From assembly GCA_036971615.1 (NCBI GenBank), contig JAYKKR010000001.1, positions 4,340,001-4,404,000 of the forward strand: a stretch of 64,000 nt of DNA. Direction: 5' to 3'. The notes under the pieces were generated by a model. That model saw only the letters and a list, made by a program, of their open reading frames with translations, was not told where the DNA came from and did not search any database. The position numbers and the translations under genes were made by a program. Below, in pieces: positions 46,600 through 58,362 of this stretch (the stretch's first letter is position 1; each line of letters opens with the position of its first letter). The DNA comes from Amyloporia xantha. Lineage: Eukaryota; Basidiomycota; Agaricomycetes; Polyporales; Adustoporiaceae.

Positions 46600-47200
46600 C
46601 GCTGTGCAAAGCCTGCTCGAATTGTTCGGGAGAAGGGGAGGAACGTCGACCTGCATATTGCGAGACCGAGTGGGGGAGAAAAACAGATGGGAGTGGAACC
46701 ATCTCTATCAGGGTTTGGACCCAGACATATGCGTCCTCCTTGGAGAGTGTGCGCAAGTGTTCCCTCCTAGCCTTGGAAAGGGTGTTTAAAGGACATTGAG
46801 GCGTTGGGGATGCCATGGTTTCACGTGTCGAGTAGAATGTTCAATGGAGGGAGCCAGACGCATCCGCGACCCAACTTTTAAGTTTAAACGGGGGAACCTG
46901 AGGCTTCAAGATTCGCTGAGAAGATCCGCTTTGGACGCGCACTAGAACGCCTTCGTGGCAGTGTAGTAGAAGGAGATGGAAGGAGGTCTGAGTCTGAACC
47001 ATCCTCATCTATTTCACCCTCAGAATCAAATTTCTAGCCAAACAAAGCAGAAATACCGAACATGGGGACTTGTAAAAGAGTATGAGTGAGAAATGGTGGA
47101 CTTTGAAGAGACAGAGAAGGGATATGGATTGGGACGTTCGGCACGTAAGAGAGGCATTCGGCGGGCTTGTGAGCATGCGCCGCTTGTTCGCATCCCTGAG
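46600..47200 (-). pseudogene. Third zinc-finger copy, fragment, right arm
   Basis: Shifting frames recover STISHSYSFTSPH, FDSEGEIDEDGSDSDLLPSP, and SPSPEQFEQALHSG at 46600. These match the acidic and Arg-rich middle of the intact copy. Stops interrupt it, and no finger region follows. Confidence 0.65.
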
Positions 47201-47209
47201 GTCATGTTC

Positions 47210-48190
47210 GCTAGCCTTTTCCATAGCACGCCCACGGCTAACGGACAATGTCTCCGTGATGAATGTTCGTATGCTGATGTAGGTCAGGCACACACTTGCT
47301 GGTGGGGACAAATCCACACATTCCACTGCGCATTCCAAGGGTGGGCATGACCATCAGTGCGGATGGGAGATGATGAGCTCGGACTGGGAGATGAAGCAGC
47401 GGCATTGGAAGCTCGACCCATGGAGCAGCCGACGCTATAGGGATTCCGACAACGCTTCCGCGATCGAACAGATACAGATGGCATGTACTCGGCGTCAGAG
47501 TTGTCAGACATTCGTGTCCTCCTCAGCGTTCGAATCGGACCCCGAGAGCCGTCGCGCGTGGGGGGTGATAGCAGCGGTTGATGCAGCAAAGCTCTGAGGT
47601 CAAGTTACTGCACCTGTTCCCTTGGGAGGAAATGTTGGGGGAAGGCCTAGAGAGCAGGTAAGCATCTAGCTTCGTGCATTAAAGCCATGAGACGTACGAG
47701 GAATGACGTACGAGGAATCCCTCCATGGTGACCACGGCTCCCTTACAGTCCCTTTGTCGTGACCGAATTCGATGTTTAAACCAGGGTCGAATGGCACATA
47801 AAACGCGCAACCTGCGTCACGACAGCAGGAGACCTGTGATCCAATGCCAAGCTTCCTGAACTTCGACCGTAGATTGCTGCCCATGATGAAGTCCAGCTCG
47901 CGAGTCATCTCAACGGCGGGAGGGGGCACTCTGTGCAGCAGCGAGCAGAAGGGGGGACAAATGCCCAATCGGCTCAGAGGAGTCCGCGTTGAAGTCCACT
48001 ACAGCAGACGCGCCGTACGAGGTGTCCGTGTGAGATGGAACAGTCTGCCCCATGCGTAGAGATGAGGGAGGAAAGCGACCTGACTCGCGCGCTGAAGTCC
48101 ATAAAGCTCGAGACGATTCGTGGAGAATAATGAGGAAGTGGGGGAGTCCATAGGACAGAGAGGTGTCACGGTTCGCAAATGTGGTCATTA
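47210..48190 (-). pseudogene. Second zinc-finger paralogue, frame-broken, right arm
   Basis: The start MTTFANRDTSLSYGL at about 48187 matches MTAFANHDTSLFYGL of the left arm. The first exon ends VREPWSPWRDSS near 47715. The next part has NSDAEYMPSVSV and a finger remnant CGFVPTSKCVPDLHQHTN near 47270 that has lost the normal His spacing, then a stop. It is decayed independently of the left copy. Confidence 0.65.
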
Positions 48191-48873
48191 ACGGTTGCCA
48201 ATACTTGTCTTGGTGGACAGTACAGTGGGGGGGATTAGTGTAGAGATTGCAGTACCAGTGAGGGCCTTTATATACATGCAGCCCGAAGTGTTCCACCAAT
48301 AGCATTCGCCGGAGAGGAAACAAAGAAAACGGCAACCAGGGCCACGCCAAAGCTGAGATCACATCGGTTGTCTGTGGGCTCCAAAGCTTGATCTTCGGGG
48401 TTGTACTGCCAAAGTGCATGCTCCAACATCCCCTAGGAGACATCGCCATTGTTCAAGCTCCTGCCCTATGGGGACAAAATACAACGTCGCGTCGCTCCCG
48501 GCTTGAAGCTCGATGTGGCTGGTGGACTCACGGTAGTCATCAGTCGTCTCCGCATGAACACTTCACCGGTGACCGAGTGCTCCGTCTGTGGGCCAAAATG
48601 GTCAGGAAGTAAGCACTGTTCAGTTATCATTGGTATCGGACGAGGGAAGGGCGGTGGCTGCAGATTCCCGCGCTTGCGTGGTTCAAGACGCGAGTCACGA
48701 GATCGTGTTTGACACGCAACGCGTCTACGCACCTTGAAGTTTGAACCATGAGTACAGCTCCACAAGTGGTGTTTAATGAAATTCGAAGAAGAAATCACTG
48801 ACAAAATACCACTGCATGTATGGGAGAGATAGGTCTCCAATAAATACGCATACTAGCAGGTAATGACACGTTC

Positions 48874-50137
48874 TCATAACTCGCTGAGCTCCTCCGCTAA
48901 ATCAGGTGAACCACAACAGCCCATTTTGCCATTATCCAAATGTCGTATGAGGGCATCCCTCCGGCTGAAACTCTTGAGACAGCCACCAACCATCGCATGG
49001 CCCTTGTAAATGTACGTGTCGCCCTCCGCGCCATATGCACTGGCCTTCTCCAGTGGCACTCCGCAGCACACCCACTTCTGGTGGCTGACGTCGGCACAGT
49101 GTGTATCCATGTGCCGTCGCAGATCGGGAACTCGTCTGTTTGCGGGGACGAATCCACAAGTCGGGCAAGTGCGTGAGCCGCTGCGTAGAGCCTGCTCAAA
49201 CTGCTCGGGGAGGACGTCGACCTGCACGTTGCGAGATCGGGTGCGGGTACCAATGCGGACGGAAGAGCAATGGCTCGCGTCAGGAGAAAAAGTTCCGGCT
49301 CGCGAAGCAGACCGCAGAGCATGCTCAAAGGCGTACGGACTGTAACGCCGCCTTCGCACTGTAGTAGGAGGAGGTGGAACAAAGTCTGACTCTGAACCGT
49401 CCTCATCCGTCTCTCCATCAACATCATATCCCGAGCCAAAGGAAAGGCTTGGGCTCGAGCTCAGAGAGTATGAGTGAGGAGTGGTGGAGCCTCCGGCCGC
49501 TGGCGGGCCATGCTCCGTCTCTCCCTCGAGATCGAATTCCGAGCAGAATGAGGAAGAAGTACCAGAGCTCAAAGAGTAGAGGCAGGACATCGTGGACCCT
49601 ATAGCATTTGAAGGGCCGGGCTCGATTCCGGACAGACGGAGCTGCTCGAATGACTGTGCAACCTCCGGCGGAGATGATAGAGACAGCGGTTCTGCCGAAG
49701 AGAGGCAGACTGGAGACACGGCCTGAGGGGGAGCTATGTATGAATAGTCTGCATTGCTCGGTGGATTTGCGTATGATGTACTGAAGAACAGATACATGTG
49801 AGACACTAGCTTCCTCGCAGGACAGTATAGAAAGGACATACAAGGAAGACGGCCAATCTACGTGTGCCAACCCCAAGTCTAGGCCAAGTCCAATATCTGC
49901 ACTGGGGTCGGAGACCGGGTGTGAGGAATAACTCGCCTCGCCCAAGAACTGACTCTGAGGGCTGAGGTCTTCAGGGATTGGCGGCATAATGCCTCCCTGC
50001 AGGAAGAGATCCTGGTCGATCAACCACTCATGAGGTGAGGTGTACTCGTCCCTGGATTCGACGAGGGGGAACTCAAGCGGCCCGTTTGCCTCAGTAAAGG
50101 TGAAGTTGGGCTGATCGCAGAATGAGAAGAAATTCAT
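48874..50137 (-). CDS. Zinc-finger-like protein, intact copy, right arm
   Basis: Two exons with an intron at the same place as in the left copy (donor GTATGT after GLAHVDWPSSL, acceptor TTCTTCAG). The protein starts MNFFSFCDQPNFTFTEANGP and has the same acidic N-terminus, Ser-rich middle, RTRSRNVQVDVLPEQFEQAL block and C-terminal Cys/His region (CPTCGFVPANRRVPDLRRHM, then CLKSFSRRDALIRHLDNGKM). The finger domain is nearly identical to the left copy, whereas the middle (residues 130-220) differs by many substitutions, for example GIEPGPSNAIGSTMSCL against GIERGPTKTGRPTISRL. This suggests selection or gene conversion on the fingers. TATA box at 50207-50200. Confidence 0.85.
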
Positions 50138-50420
50138 GGAGGGCGCGGGAGATGTTGTAGTGCTGCGAAGGATGATGAATGGCGTGCATATTCACCGCCT
50201 TTTATACCCGGAGTGGACCCCGCCATTGTGCAAGAGAGTAGTGTGCTGGACCTCTTTCTTTTGGCGGGCTGAGAAGATGGTGTCCCAGTATAAGAACGTC
50301 GTGTCCGGCAAGAGCCCTGCTAACCGTGTAAGGCAATTGTGAAGAGTGATAGCGCCATCTAATCGCACTGGCAGTGGCGTGCCGCGTGACGTCGTCGCAT
50401 TTCTGCAGTCCTAGGCTGGC

Positions 50421-51435
50421 CACTACAATGATGTTCAGTGGAAGGACTAGAATAAAACCCTGAAGATGTATAAAGTTGCAAGGATACAGTCAAGCAGGGC
50501 TACCGCCCGTTCGAAGTTTCAACGAAACTTGGAACTCTGCGGATCGATCGACGAGCACGGTCACGAGACCGTGACGCGCAACTACAACGCGTTGTCGAAA
50601 TTGAGAATGGTAAGCATGTTCAGTCCGCTAGACATTGACCGGATAATGAATAATTGCTACAACGTCAATGTTGAGGCGAGCGTTCCGTATATTGTCTGTC
50701 ATATACGAGTTAGTCATGTGGACCTCCTAGCTCGTTGAGAAGGACCGTATTAGTAGACTGCGAAAAAGGATCTGGATTCCATCATATATATGGTGAAGAC
50801 GCGTAGGTTGCTGTGACGGAGCAGATTGAGTAGCGTGCACAGTTCTCCAAATGCTTGGAGAAGAACAGTCGTAGTGGCCATGAATGGATCAGCAGCGAAT
50901 CAGTTGCGTTTTGCTATAATCATCGCAGGCTTCACGTATGACCCTACCGTGCAGATTGACGCTAATGACGCTGTCTAGCCAAATCTGGCAGAGCGGCGCG
51001 TCGGAAGATGATTCAATATGTGTCCAGAGAACAGCTATAACCAGTAGACTCGGAGGAGCTATAACCAGTAGACTCGGAGGAGCTATAACCAGTAGACTCG
51101 GAGGTGAGTCAACAACGTCCGAAAGACACTATCTGCTGCAACCAATGGTCGATGCTGTTACAAAATCAATAAAAAGCTCCTTTATTGTAGAAGATCTAGT
51201 CTCCACTGCTTGACCAATATGGCCGGAGGTAGTCGTCCGGCTCTATTAATGCTGAGTTCGATGCCCTCTGGTTGGTAGTGAATGCATGTTGTGACTCGCT
51301 GTGGGGCGGATTACATTCGTTCTGGTTAGTCAACTCAACGACTGATCACACCAGGAGTTCTGGATGAATGGTACAGATTCTATAATACCTGGTTCAATAC
51401 TTCAAAGCAAGTAAGGACAGTTATGCGACTACCGC
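50421..51435. other. Spacer between right arm and aspartic protease gene
   Basis: No gene seen. It contains the 24-bp triple repeat at 51033-51104 and otherwise AT-rich unique sequence. Confidence 0.5.
51033..51104 (+). repeat. Three exact tandem copies of a 24-bp unit
   Basis: The unit begins AGCTATAACCAG and ends GACTCGGAGG. Copies lie at 51033-51056, 51057-51080 and 51081-51104, with no mismatches. Confidence 0.95.
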
Positions 51436-53096
51436 TCAGTAAACTGACATACGCTCGTCAGCTAGAGTACCAGTAGCCGTTGAGACAAAAGCACAACTTA
51501 CTGTTTGGTGCGAATCCCATCGTCTGGTTTCCAATGTCCCATACGCTATAATAATGCTTCAACAAACTGCCCCCGAGGAGGTCGAGGCCTGGCAACGCGT
51601 TAATCATGGTTTGACATATGGTCGAGTTGCCCTCGAAAGGCCCAAGATTGAACTCGGAGCTCGGGATCGTCAAGTTGAACGGTTCGCCAGTCACCGTTGT
51701 GAAGGTGACAGAGATCTCAGCAGGAAGCAGGTCAATCTTACTGCAAGCGATCCCATACGCTCCTGGCTCCGGGGCGTAGGGTTGGATTTCGGGAGAAATC
51801 ATCTCATAGATGGCCTGGAAAGGTGGACTTGTGAGGAAGGCGCATGTAAGCCCAACCATTTTTACTCACATTAGTCGTATTCGGATCGAAATAGACGTTC
51901 GGGGTGCCGCTGTCAAAAATTATGGTGCGATTCATCATGAGGATCGGAGAACTCTCTCCGTTTACAAATATCTGAGGGGAGACGAGCTGCCAATCTTGAT
52001 AATATGCGTTATTTGGCGGTAGCGCAGAGTACTTCAGATCCCCTGTGCTTGCCGATTAGTGACGGTTCAAATACTAGTGATACTACATGCAGACTAACCC
52101 CTGAACCTCGTCTTGTCGATGCCGCCAATAGTCAATTCTGCATTGCTCACGGCCTTCGGGGTCAGATACATACCAAACAATGCTACGAGACGCAATCCAG
52201 TCAATTATATCCCAGTCGTAGGCGAGGGATGTCGTCTCACCTGGATATCCTTGGTCTACGAGCCCAGCCATAAATCCTTGTACTTGTGGTGACATGCCTG
52301 CAATGTCATGTTTCAGGTAAGAAAAGTGATTCAGAGACGAAACATCTACCTTGAGTACCGCTAAAAGGATCCACGGTGAAAGCATCCGTTTGATTATAGA
52401 TGATATATAGCGTCGAATTGAGGGTGGGAATGCCGCCCACAGTGACCGTATCTCGGCCCTCCAGGAGGTTAAGCACAAATTCTGTCTCAGATTGAATTGG
52501 ATTGACTCCAATGCCTGTTGTGAAGACAATCTCTGAAGTGGTATTGAGGTCTACGTAAGTTGAGCTCTTGTCGGGGTCGAATCTTGTTTGATTTCCACAT
52601 GGTGCTCCACATTGAATGCCTACATTCAGGCCGCTCTATCACGGTGAGCGCAATGGTACAACAGCGGGATCACATACCGTAAAACTCCAGCGTAAAGCTA
52701 CCTGTGTCGAAGATCACACTGAGCACCTGCGGAGGACTCCCAACTGAATGCCGTGCTCTGGTTAGTCTGATTGTTGGGGTCACATTCAAGCTCGAGACCT
52801 AAATTAGCTGACCTGAGATATTACCATACCATCTGAACAGTAACGGCGTTAGGTGCTGTATCATACGATAACTTGAAACCAATCATTCGACTCACTGGAG
52901 GTCAGTACCATTATAGTAGTCGTCCAATGGGATCGTTTATCGGTGCTGTCCTTCTCTTGCGGAAAGCAGAGGCCCGTGCGTTCAATGCTTTGTGGGATGT
53001 CAAAGAGACCTTATGCAAACTATTAGGACCGAACGCATCCTCAAATGCTCGTACGCGGAACGTTAGCAACCACAAGGCAAGAATGGTAGCCAGCAT
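51436..53096 (-). CDS. Secreted aspartic protease (A1 family) with a one-base frameshift in exon 1
   Basis: A signal peptide (MLATILALWLLTFRVRAFED) and a propeptide ending in a basic AFRKRR are followed by mature-domain pieces on many short exons. In order they are DDYYNGTDLQ/WYGNIS, VGSPPQVLSVIFDTGSFTLE (first catalytic Asp), CGAPCGNQTRFDPDKSSTY, a long exon ending FTVDPFSGTQ, MSPQVQGFMAGLVDQGYP, ALFGMYLTPK, AELTIGGIDKTRFRGDLKYS, RTIIFDSGTPNVYFDPNTTN (second catalytic Asp), YGIACSKIDLL, and DLLGGSLLKHYYSVWDIGNQ before the stop at 51438-51436. Both catalytic motifs and all splice sites look sound. The only defect is at 52920-52930, where one base too many (or two too few) puts NDPI out of frame with DDYYNG. 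This is either a very young pseudogene or an assembly error. Confidence 0.85.
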
Positions 53097-54749
53097 GCCT
53101 CAACAGTGAGGAGGATACTCGATACTATTGCCAACCAAAAGCGACCCAGTTATATTGATCCAGCGCTTCTCATTGTGAGCTCAGCGGGCACATTTTCAGG
53201 TGGAATGATGCAGGCTCTCGGACCCGGTGTGGTGACACGATCAAACAGTCGCTACAGCGAATGCCCCTGTGTTTCGTCATTTCTCGGCATTTCCTGATGC
53301 ATGCCAAAGCTCACTGCTCAGTGCTTGACCTTCGCAGTTGTCCTGTCAAAGTGCATGCTCCGCATCTCCCAGGAGACAGTAGAATGTCCCGTCGCCCCTG
53401 ACTCGAAGCCCGATGTGTGGCTGGTCGACTCACAGTGATTGGTGCCTTTAACATCGACACTTTCCCGGTGGTCCCTTAATCCGTCCATGGATAATTTGCG
53501 CCAGGAGTTGAGAATGGTTCAGTTGTCGACGCTCTTCCCTGCATACGTAGGTGGTGGACGAGGCTGGCTGCAGATTCCCTCCCGTAGAAAGTCATATGAT
53601 CGCGCATGATCGCGTATTGTGGGCGGAAGCGCTTTCTTTGCTTTCTCCCTAGCTGCATTCCTTTCCATAAAAATGTCGCCGAGTACAGGCGACGTTCCTA
53701 CTGCAGAGTCGACGACAACTCGGATGACCTCGAGCTCAATACAACCGGATCAGTCCCACTAGGCCGTAGCGATCCAAGAGCCTTCGAGATGGGCAAATAC
53801 GAAACATGTATATGTGGTTGCAGATATCTAGAACTGTGTCTATTAACAAGAGACAATTCGAAGATGACCTGGCACGCCCACTGCCGTCTACTTATTTTAA
53901 GATGCGGCGGATGCACAGCATCGTTTCCACGAGTGCCACACCATAGCATAATTGTTATTGATACATCGCACTGCACTGGAATCTTGTGGTTGGCATTGAG
54001 TCATGTATATGATATCAACGGTCAGTGGTCGTATCGTGTATGAAGACCCGCGCTTGCTAATAGGCAACCCACTTTGCAATCATGTCGCAGCTAATCCCAG
54101 CAAGTCCTGGCTGAGCGCAACATGCTATACTAGTAGAGCATGTACCACAGGTCAGCGACTGCCACAGAGCACGCCGTAGACGAACTGCTCCCATGAGCGC
54201 TCACCCACCATCATCATTTGGTTCTGACGCCCAGAAGCAAAACCGAGACGACCGTCAGTTCAACTGTCGTATCGTCTGCGAAGGTCGATGCCCAGTTGCT
54301 AGCGGTGCGTTGCTACATTCATGGCCGACTGCCAACTGGCGCTCTTTCCCAGGGTTCATCCGGGCTATCGACACACTATACGCGACTTTTCTGTGCAGGC
54401 TGGGATTACCGGCATTGATGTACTCATGGTTCCGCTCTGATGACACCCATCGCTCGCGACTGTCATGCCTCGTAAGAGATACCTTGGTGCTGATCTCGAC
54501 CCTTTGGATTCTTGATGTCGAGTATTCTGTTCATCTCCCATGACTAGGATCTTCACAGCCAAGGGAAGATGAGCATGACAGTTGCACGCAGGCGCGATCA
54601 GCCACGCTCGATTAAAGAGCGCTGCATCCCGCCTTCAGACCCATTGCCCTTCTTCACTTCCTATTCCTTCCTTTTTTCGCCTTTTGTCACGGACCCTCCT
54701 CGATTCGGAGTCCGCAGGTTTTATTCGTATTTATTTCTTCTTTGTCGAG
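53097..54749. other. Intergenic region with a duplicated fragment
   Basis: No gene seen. Apart from the fragment at 53320-53610 the sequence is unique. The 150 bases before 54750 probably hold the promoter of the next gene. Confidence 0.45.
53320..53610 (+). repeat. Third, diverged copy of the spacer between zinc-finger copies
   Basis: AAAGTGCATGCTCC, then CAGGAGACA, then GCTGGTCGACTCACAGT, and further on GGCTGCAGATTCCC, occur in the same order as at 48408-48670. They are also found, inverted, at 31780-32110. The match is interrupted by substitutions and small gaps. Confidence 0.65.
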
Positions 54750-56820
54750 ATGGCCAGGGCCACATATCTCGTTTGGCGCCTCCTGGGGAGTCTGTTCCTC
54801 CTCACCCTCGCGCGAGCCGCGAATGACTGGTCAAAGCCGTGCTTTGACGGCCAGTGTTCATATGACGTTGTCGGGCCCGTCTCCGGCAGCCTATCAATCG
54901 TGAGTTAGGCTTCTCTATCTTGTCAATACGGCGCAGTGTTCCCAAGTGCTCACAGTCTGTCAAATGCCACCTTGCAGTCCGGCGCCGCAACCGCTATATC
55001 CGACCTCACCGAAGCAGCTGGCTGGAGCATTCTCGACTGCGACCAGAGTAGTACAGGGAGCGATCTCCGTGCCGTATGCACCAATACCTCTGCAGGCTGC
55101 GAGCATCTTTATCAAGGGGGAGCAATCGGGACCATCGTCCGCATGCCTGAGAATGTATGTCCCCAGTCCCACCGAGCCTATGCTCGTCACGCAGCTGATT
55201 TCATACGCCCCCTCCCTCTTCCCCGCACATGTACACAGTGCACGCAGATGCCGTTCGCGAGGGTAGCCGACATGTGGCTCGACGGAAACCAGACAACTAC
55301 GTACTCCCCACGCCAGAGACGGGATCTCTTTCCGTTCGTACCTCTATTTGGTTTCATCTTCGACACCAACTTTAGTGGCGTGGATCATTCCCGGTGCGCG
55401 CCCTCCTGCATTCGTGTCTCAGCCGTCCCTTGGCGGTGCCATCGCTAGTCTTGCAAGATACTGACCTGTCTTCGTCCAGGAATGGACCTGTGTCCGTTCA
55501 GTTTCACGGCAAGTCTGCAGGGCACGGCCAATCTGCCCAGCCCAAGCGCGCCCTCGGCAGTGAGTCACACCCACCATTCTGTCCCGCATTGTGACACGAA
55601 CGCGGCTTTGTAGGTTTCAATAAGACCGACACGAAGCAGGCCCCGCCTATCGTCGTCAACAAGCACGCGACGCTCCTGGACGCCTCCGCCGCTTGCCCCT
55701 CTATCACCATCGACGGCGGCGGCCTCTCTGCCGCGTGCCGCGTTCAAGTCGCGCTCGACCTCAACGCGAACATCTCTGCCACCTACGGTGTCTCATTCGT
55801 GGGCTCGCTGGTTCCCCCGAAGCTCACCGACTTCAGTCTGAACACAGGTCTGGACGGCTTCCTGGACGGGGTGCTCGTGATTAATAGTACAGGCCAGGTG
55901 AGGATCGCGTAGGACTCGATGCAGTCGATACAGGCTCTGATCTCTTCGATCAATCCCTCCCCGTCCTCTCCCTCCATCCAGCTCAACGTGCAGAGTCCCT
56001 CTGTAACGCTCTTCCAGGTCGGCATTCCTGGGCTGGAGATCCCCGGGTACGCCTGTCTCGCCTACCATCATCTCTAACCACAGCGCGCCTGACTTACATA
56101 TTATGCACCAATTCAGCATCCTAAGCATTGGGCCCACTTTCCAGGTCGATGCTAACACTGCCGTAGCCCTAGGGCTCGACGTTGACGCGACGGTCGGTGT
56201 TAACTACACCCTCGACAACGCGCGGCTCTCTTTCCCGCCGTCTTCTAATAACACGAACAGCGGGAGCTTCACTCCCAAGGCTAACAGTGAGCAGCCCACC
56301 GCGCAGTTCGCGTCATCCGAAGCCTGTGCCTGCTGACGTCCTACCCACTTCCTTCCTTACTTATTATAGATCTGCACTTTGCGACCGACAGCTCGGGGGT
56401 GACGGGCGATGCCTCCCTGACGGTGAACCTCGTGCCAAGTGTACGTCACCAGATGTTGACTATGGTGTGGGTCACACATCGCTGACGTGACCGGGGGGTA
56501 TGGTGCAGATCGCGTTCGGGATCACCGCCTTCAAAGAGGTTTCGGCCACGGTCAATCTTGACCTCGACATGTTCGCAACTCTAGGGTTGGAAGGACAAGA
56601 CGACGCCGCCACTAACGCCACGGCCGACTCCACCTCCCCAGATGATGGATTCTCCGGGTGCTTAGACCTGCGTGCGGGAGTGAACGTTACCGCAGGCGCG
56701 GATGCGAGCCTGTTCGGCCTCTTCAGTGACGGGGAGAGCGACACGCTGTTCTCGCAGTCGGTGGAGCTGTTTAACGTGAGCGGTGGCAGGACTACTTGTG
56801 CTACGGTTCGTTTGGACTGA
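54750..56820 (+). CDS. Secreted beta-rich protein of unknown function (DUF7223-like)
   Basis: The start at 54750 gives a signal peptide (MARATYLVWRLLGSLFLLTL followed by ARA). Eight or so exons then join in phase. Recognisable blocks are WSKPCFDGQCSYDVVGP, ATAISDLTEAAGWSILDC, TRV-like ARVADMWLDGNQTTTYSP, PIVVNKHATLLDASAACPSI, ATYGVSFVGSLVPPKLTDFS, TLFQVGIPGLEIPGILSIGP, VGVNYTLDNARLSFPPSSNN and the last exon with VSATVNLDLDMFATLGLEG. Long alternating beta patterns and several Asn-X-Ser/Thr sites fit an extracellular fold. The IGIPG..ILSIGPTF core is what I recall of fungal secreted DUF7223 proteins, common and of unknown role in mushrooms; the number should be confirmed. There is no lipid anchor signal; the C-terminus ends GGRTTCATVRLD. 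Confidence 0.85.
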
Positions 56821-57248
56821 CTGCGTGCGTGCAGAAATGCTTTAGTTAAGATACGGGCGGCGAGTTGTAGGCGGCAGCTTGGTATGGGAATTTTCTTGGA
56901 AGGCACTGCAGCTGCAGACAGGAAGTGGTTTCAATTTATGTGTATGGTAGTGGAGCTCGTATTTGACACGAATGCTCCGGAATACTCTACATTCTGTGGT
57001 AATCTTGACGCGTCTGTTTATGTAACTACCGTATGTATCCATCCGGAAGTGGTCATGATTTTTCTTGAAGTCGTCTGGTTTCCGAAAGCGGCATGCGACC
57101 TGCCATTCTAGGAGAGGATTCAAGGTAAGATAAGATAAGCTATGCTGGCGGAATCTTCAATCTCGACCAAGCCGCATGGACACTCCACCCATTGGATGAC
57201 CCAAGCCCGTGCCTGCTTGGCTCTCCCCACACCACTACCGACCTCCCC
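56821..57248. other. Spacer before cytosine deaminase gene
   Basis: It contains the 3' untranslated region of the secreted protein gene and the deaminase promoter. The short frame at 56884-57111 has no support as a gene. Confidence 0.45.
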
Positions 57249-57993
57249 ATGGACCGCATCGACGCCCTAGGCCTGCAGACTGCCCTCGCCCACGCTCGCA
57301 AGAGCTACTCGGAGGGCGGCGTCCCCATCGGCGCCGCCCTCGTCTACCACGGCGACCCAGACGACCCAGAGCCCAGAGTCCTCGGCCAGGGCCACAACGA
57401 GCGGGTCCAAAAAGCGTCCGCGATCCTGCACGGCGAGACGGCTGCGCTGCAGGACGCTGGGAGGCTCAAGGCTGAAGTGTACCGCAACTCGACCATGGTG
57501 AGCATTACAGTTTACTTAGTCCATCCCCGGTCCTCGGACGCTATAGCGGTTAGCTACGTGCACGATCGTGATCGCCTGTGACATACTGCGTACGGGTGAT
57601 CGTCAATGGACTGATATGTACCCTCCCCGCAGTATACCACCCTGAGGTAAGCCCGCGCCAGGCTCCTGGTCTAACCCCGTATCCCTAAGCCCCCCCCCCC
57701 TTTCCTCCACTAGCCCGTGCAGCATGTGCTCCGGCGCCATCATGCTCTACAAAATCCCCCGCCTCGTCATCGGCGAGAACGCCAACTTCAAGGGCGACGA
57801 GGACCTCCTCCGCAGCCGCGGCGTCGACGTCATCGTGCTCGACGACCCCGAATGCAAAGAGCTCATGCGTAAATTCATCGCCGAGAAGCCAGAGGTGCGT
57901 CCCCCATTACCCGTATATCGCCCCAGCCCCGCCGCTCACCCAGCCCTCTTACAGGAATGGTACGAAGACATCGGCGAGATCCCGCCCGAATAG
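57249..57993 (+). CDS. FCY1: Cytosine deaminase, Fcy1 type
   Basis: Exons 57249-57497, 57633-57646, 57714-57894 and 57955-57993 join in phase to 160 residues, close to the 158 of yeast Fcy1. The enzyme converts cytosine to uracil in pyrimidine salvage. The zinc site is complete: ILHGETAALQDAGR supplies the His ligand and catalytic Glu, and TLSPCSMCSGAIMLYKIPRL the two Cys ligands. GGVPIGAALV and GHNERVQKAS form the N-terminal core, and EWYEDIGEIPPE the C-terminal cap over the active site. Exon 2 is a 14-base microexon (YTTLS) followed by an intron carrying a run of C near its 3' end. The ATG at 57249 is chosen because it lies where the family starts; the frame is open a little further upstream without ATG. 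Confidence 0.96.
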
Positions 57994-58362
57994 GACGCGG
58001 CGGCTGCGGCGTATGCAGCTCTCCATGACGCGGAGTGGCCACCCCCGCGCGGCCCTGCACAGGGCGCGTGGGCTCTTGTTTTCTGTAATGAGTTGGGCTG
58101 CTTCGCGGCATCATGACATACGTCCTGCAGCCACCCTATATTAATCCCTCAGTAGTAGCTTACGGCTGACATTCAAATACACATACCCTACGCATCTCGA
58201 TCTATAATGTTCCAGGGAAATCAAATGCACAGTCATGTTTTCTTGCTATAGTACAATTGCAGGCGGGGACTCGTTCACGTCGTTCATAGCTAGTAGTACA
58301 TTACAGTTATTACGCCGTCCCGACGACAGCGCTCTCTAACGCCCACGCGCGTGAGTGTCATC
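57994..58362. terminator. Convergent 3' ends
   Basis: This 369-base interval between the stops of the deaminase and dehalogenase genes must hold both 3' untranslated regions. AT-rich stretches around 58130-58260 are plausible polyadenylation regions. Confidence 0.45.

Larger units (their letters stand above)
46600..50420 (-). repeat. Right arm of the large inverted duplication
   Basis: This is the inverted partner of 30080-33720, with the same gene order when read on the minus strand. Small insertions or deletions make this arm slightly longer. The two arms are separated by about 12.9 kb. Confidence 0.85.

Noticed and set aside
30360..50137. The two arms as separate, unrelated zinc-finger loci
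   Set aside because: Shared intron position, TATA spacing, spacer sequence and order of decayed copies show one duplicated block.
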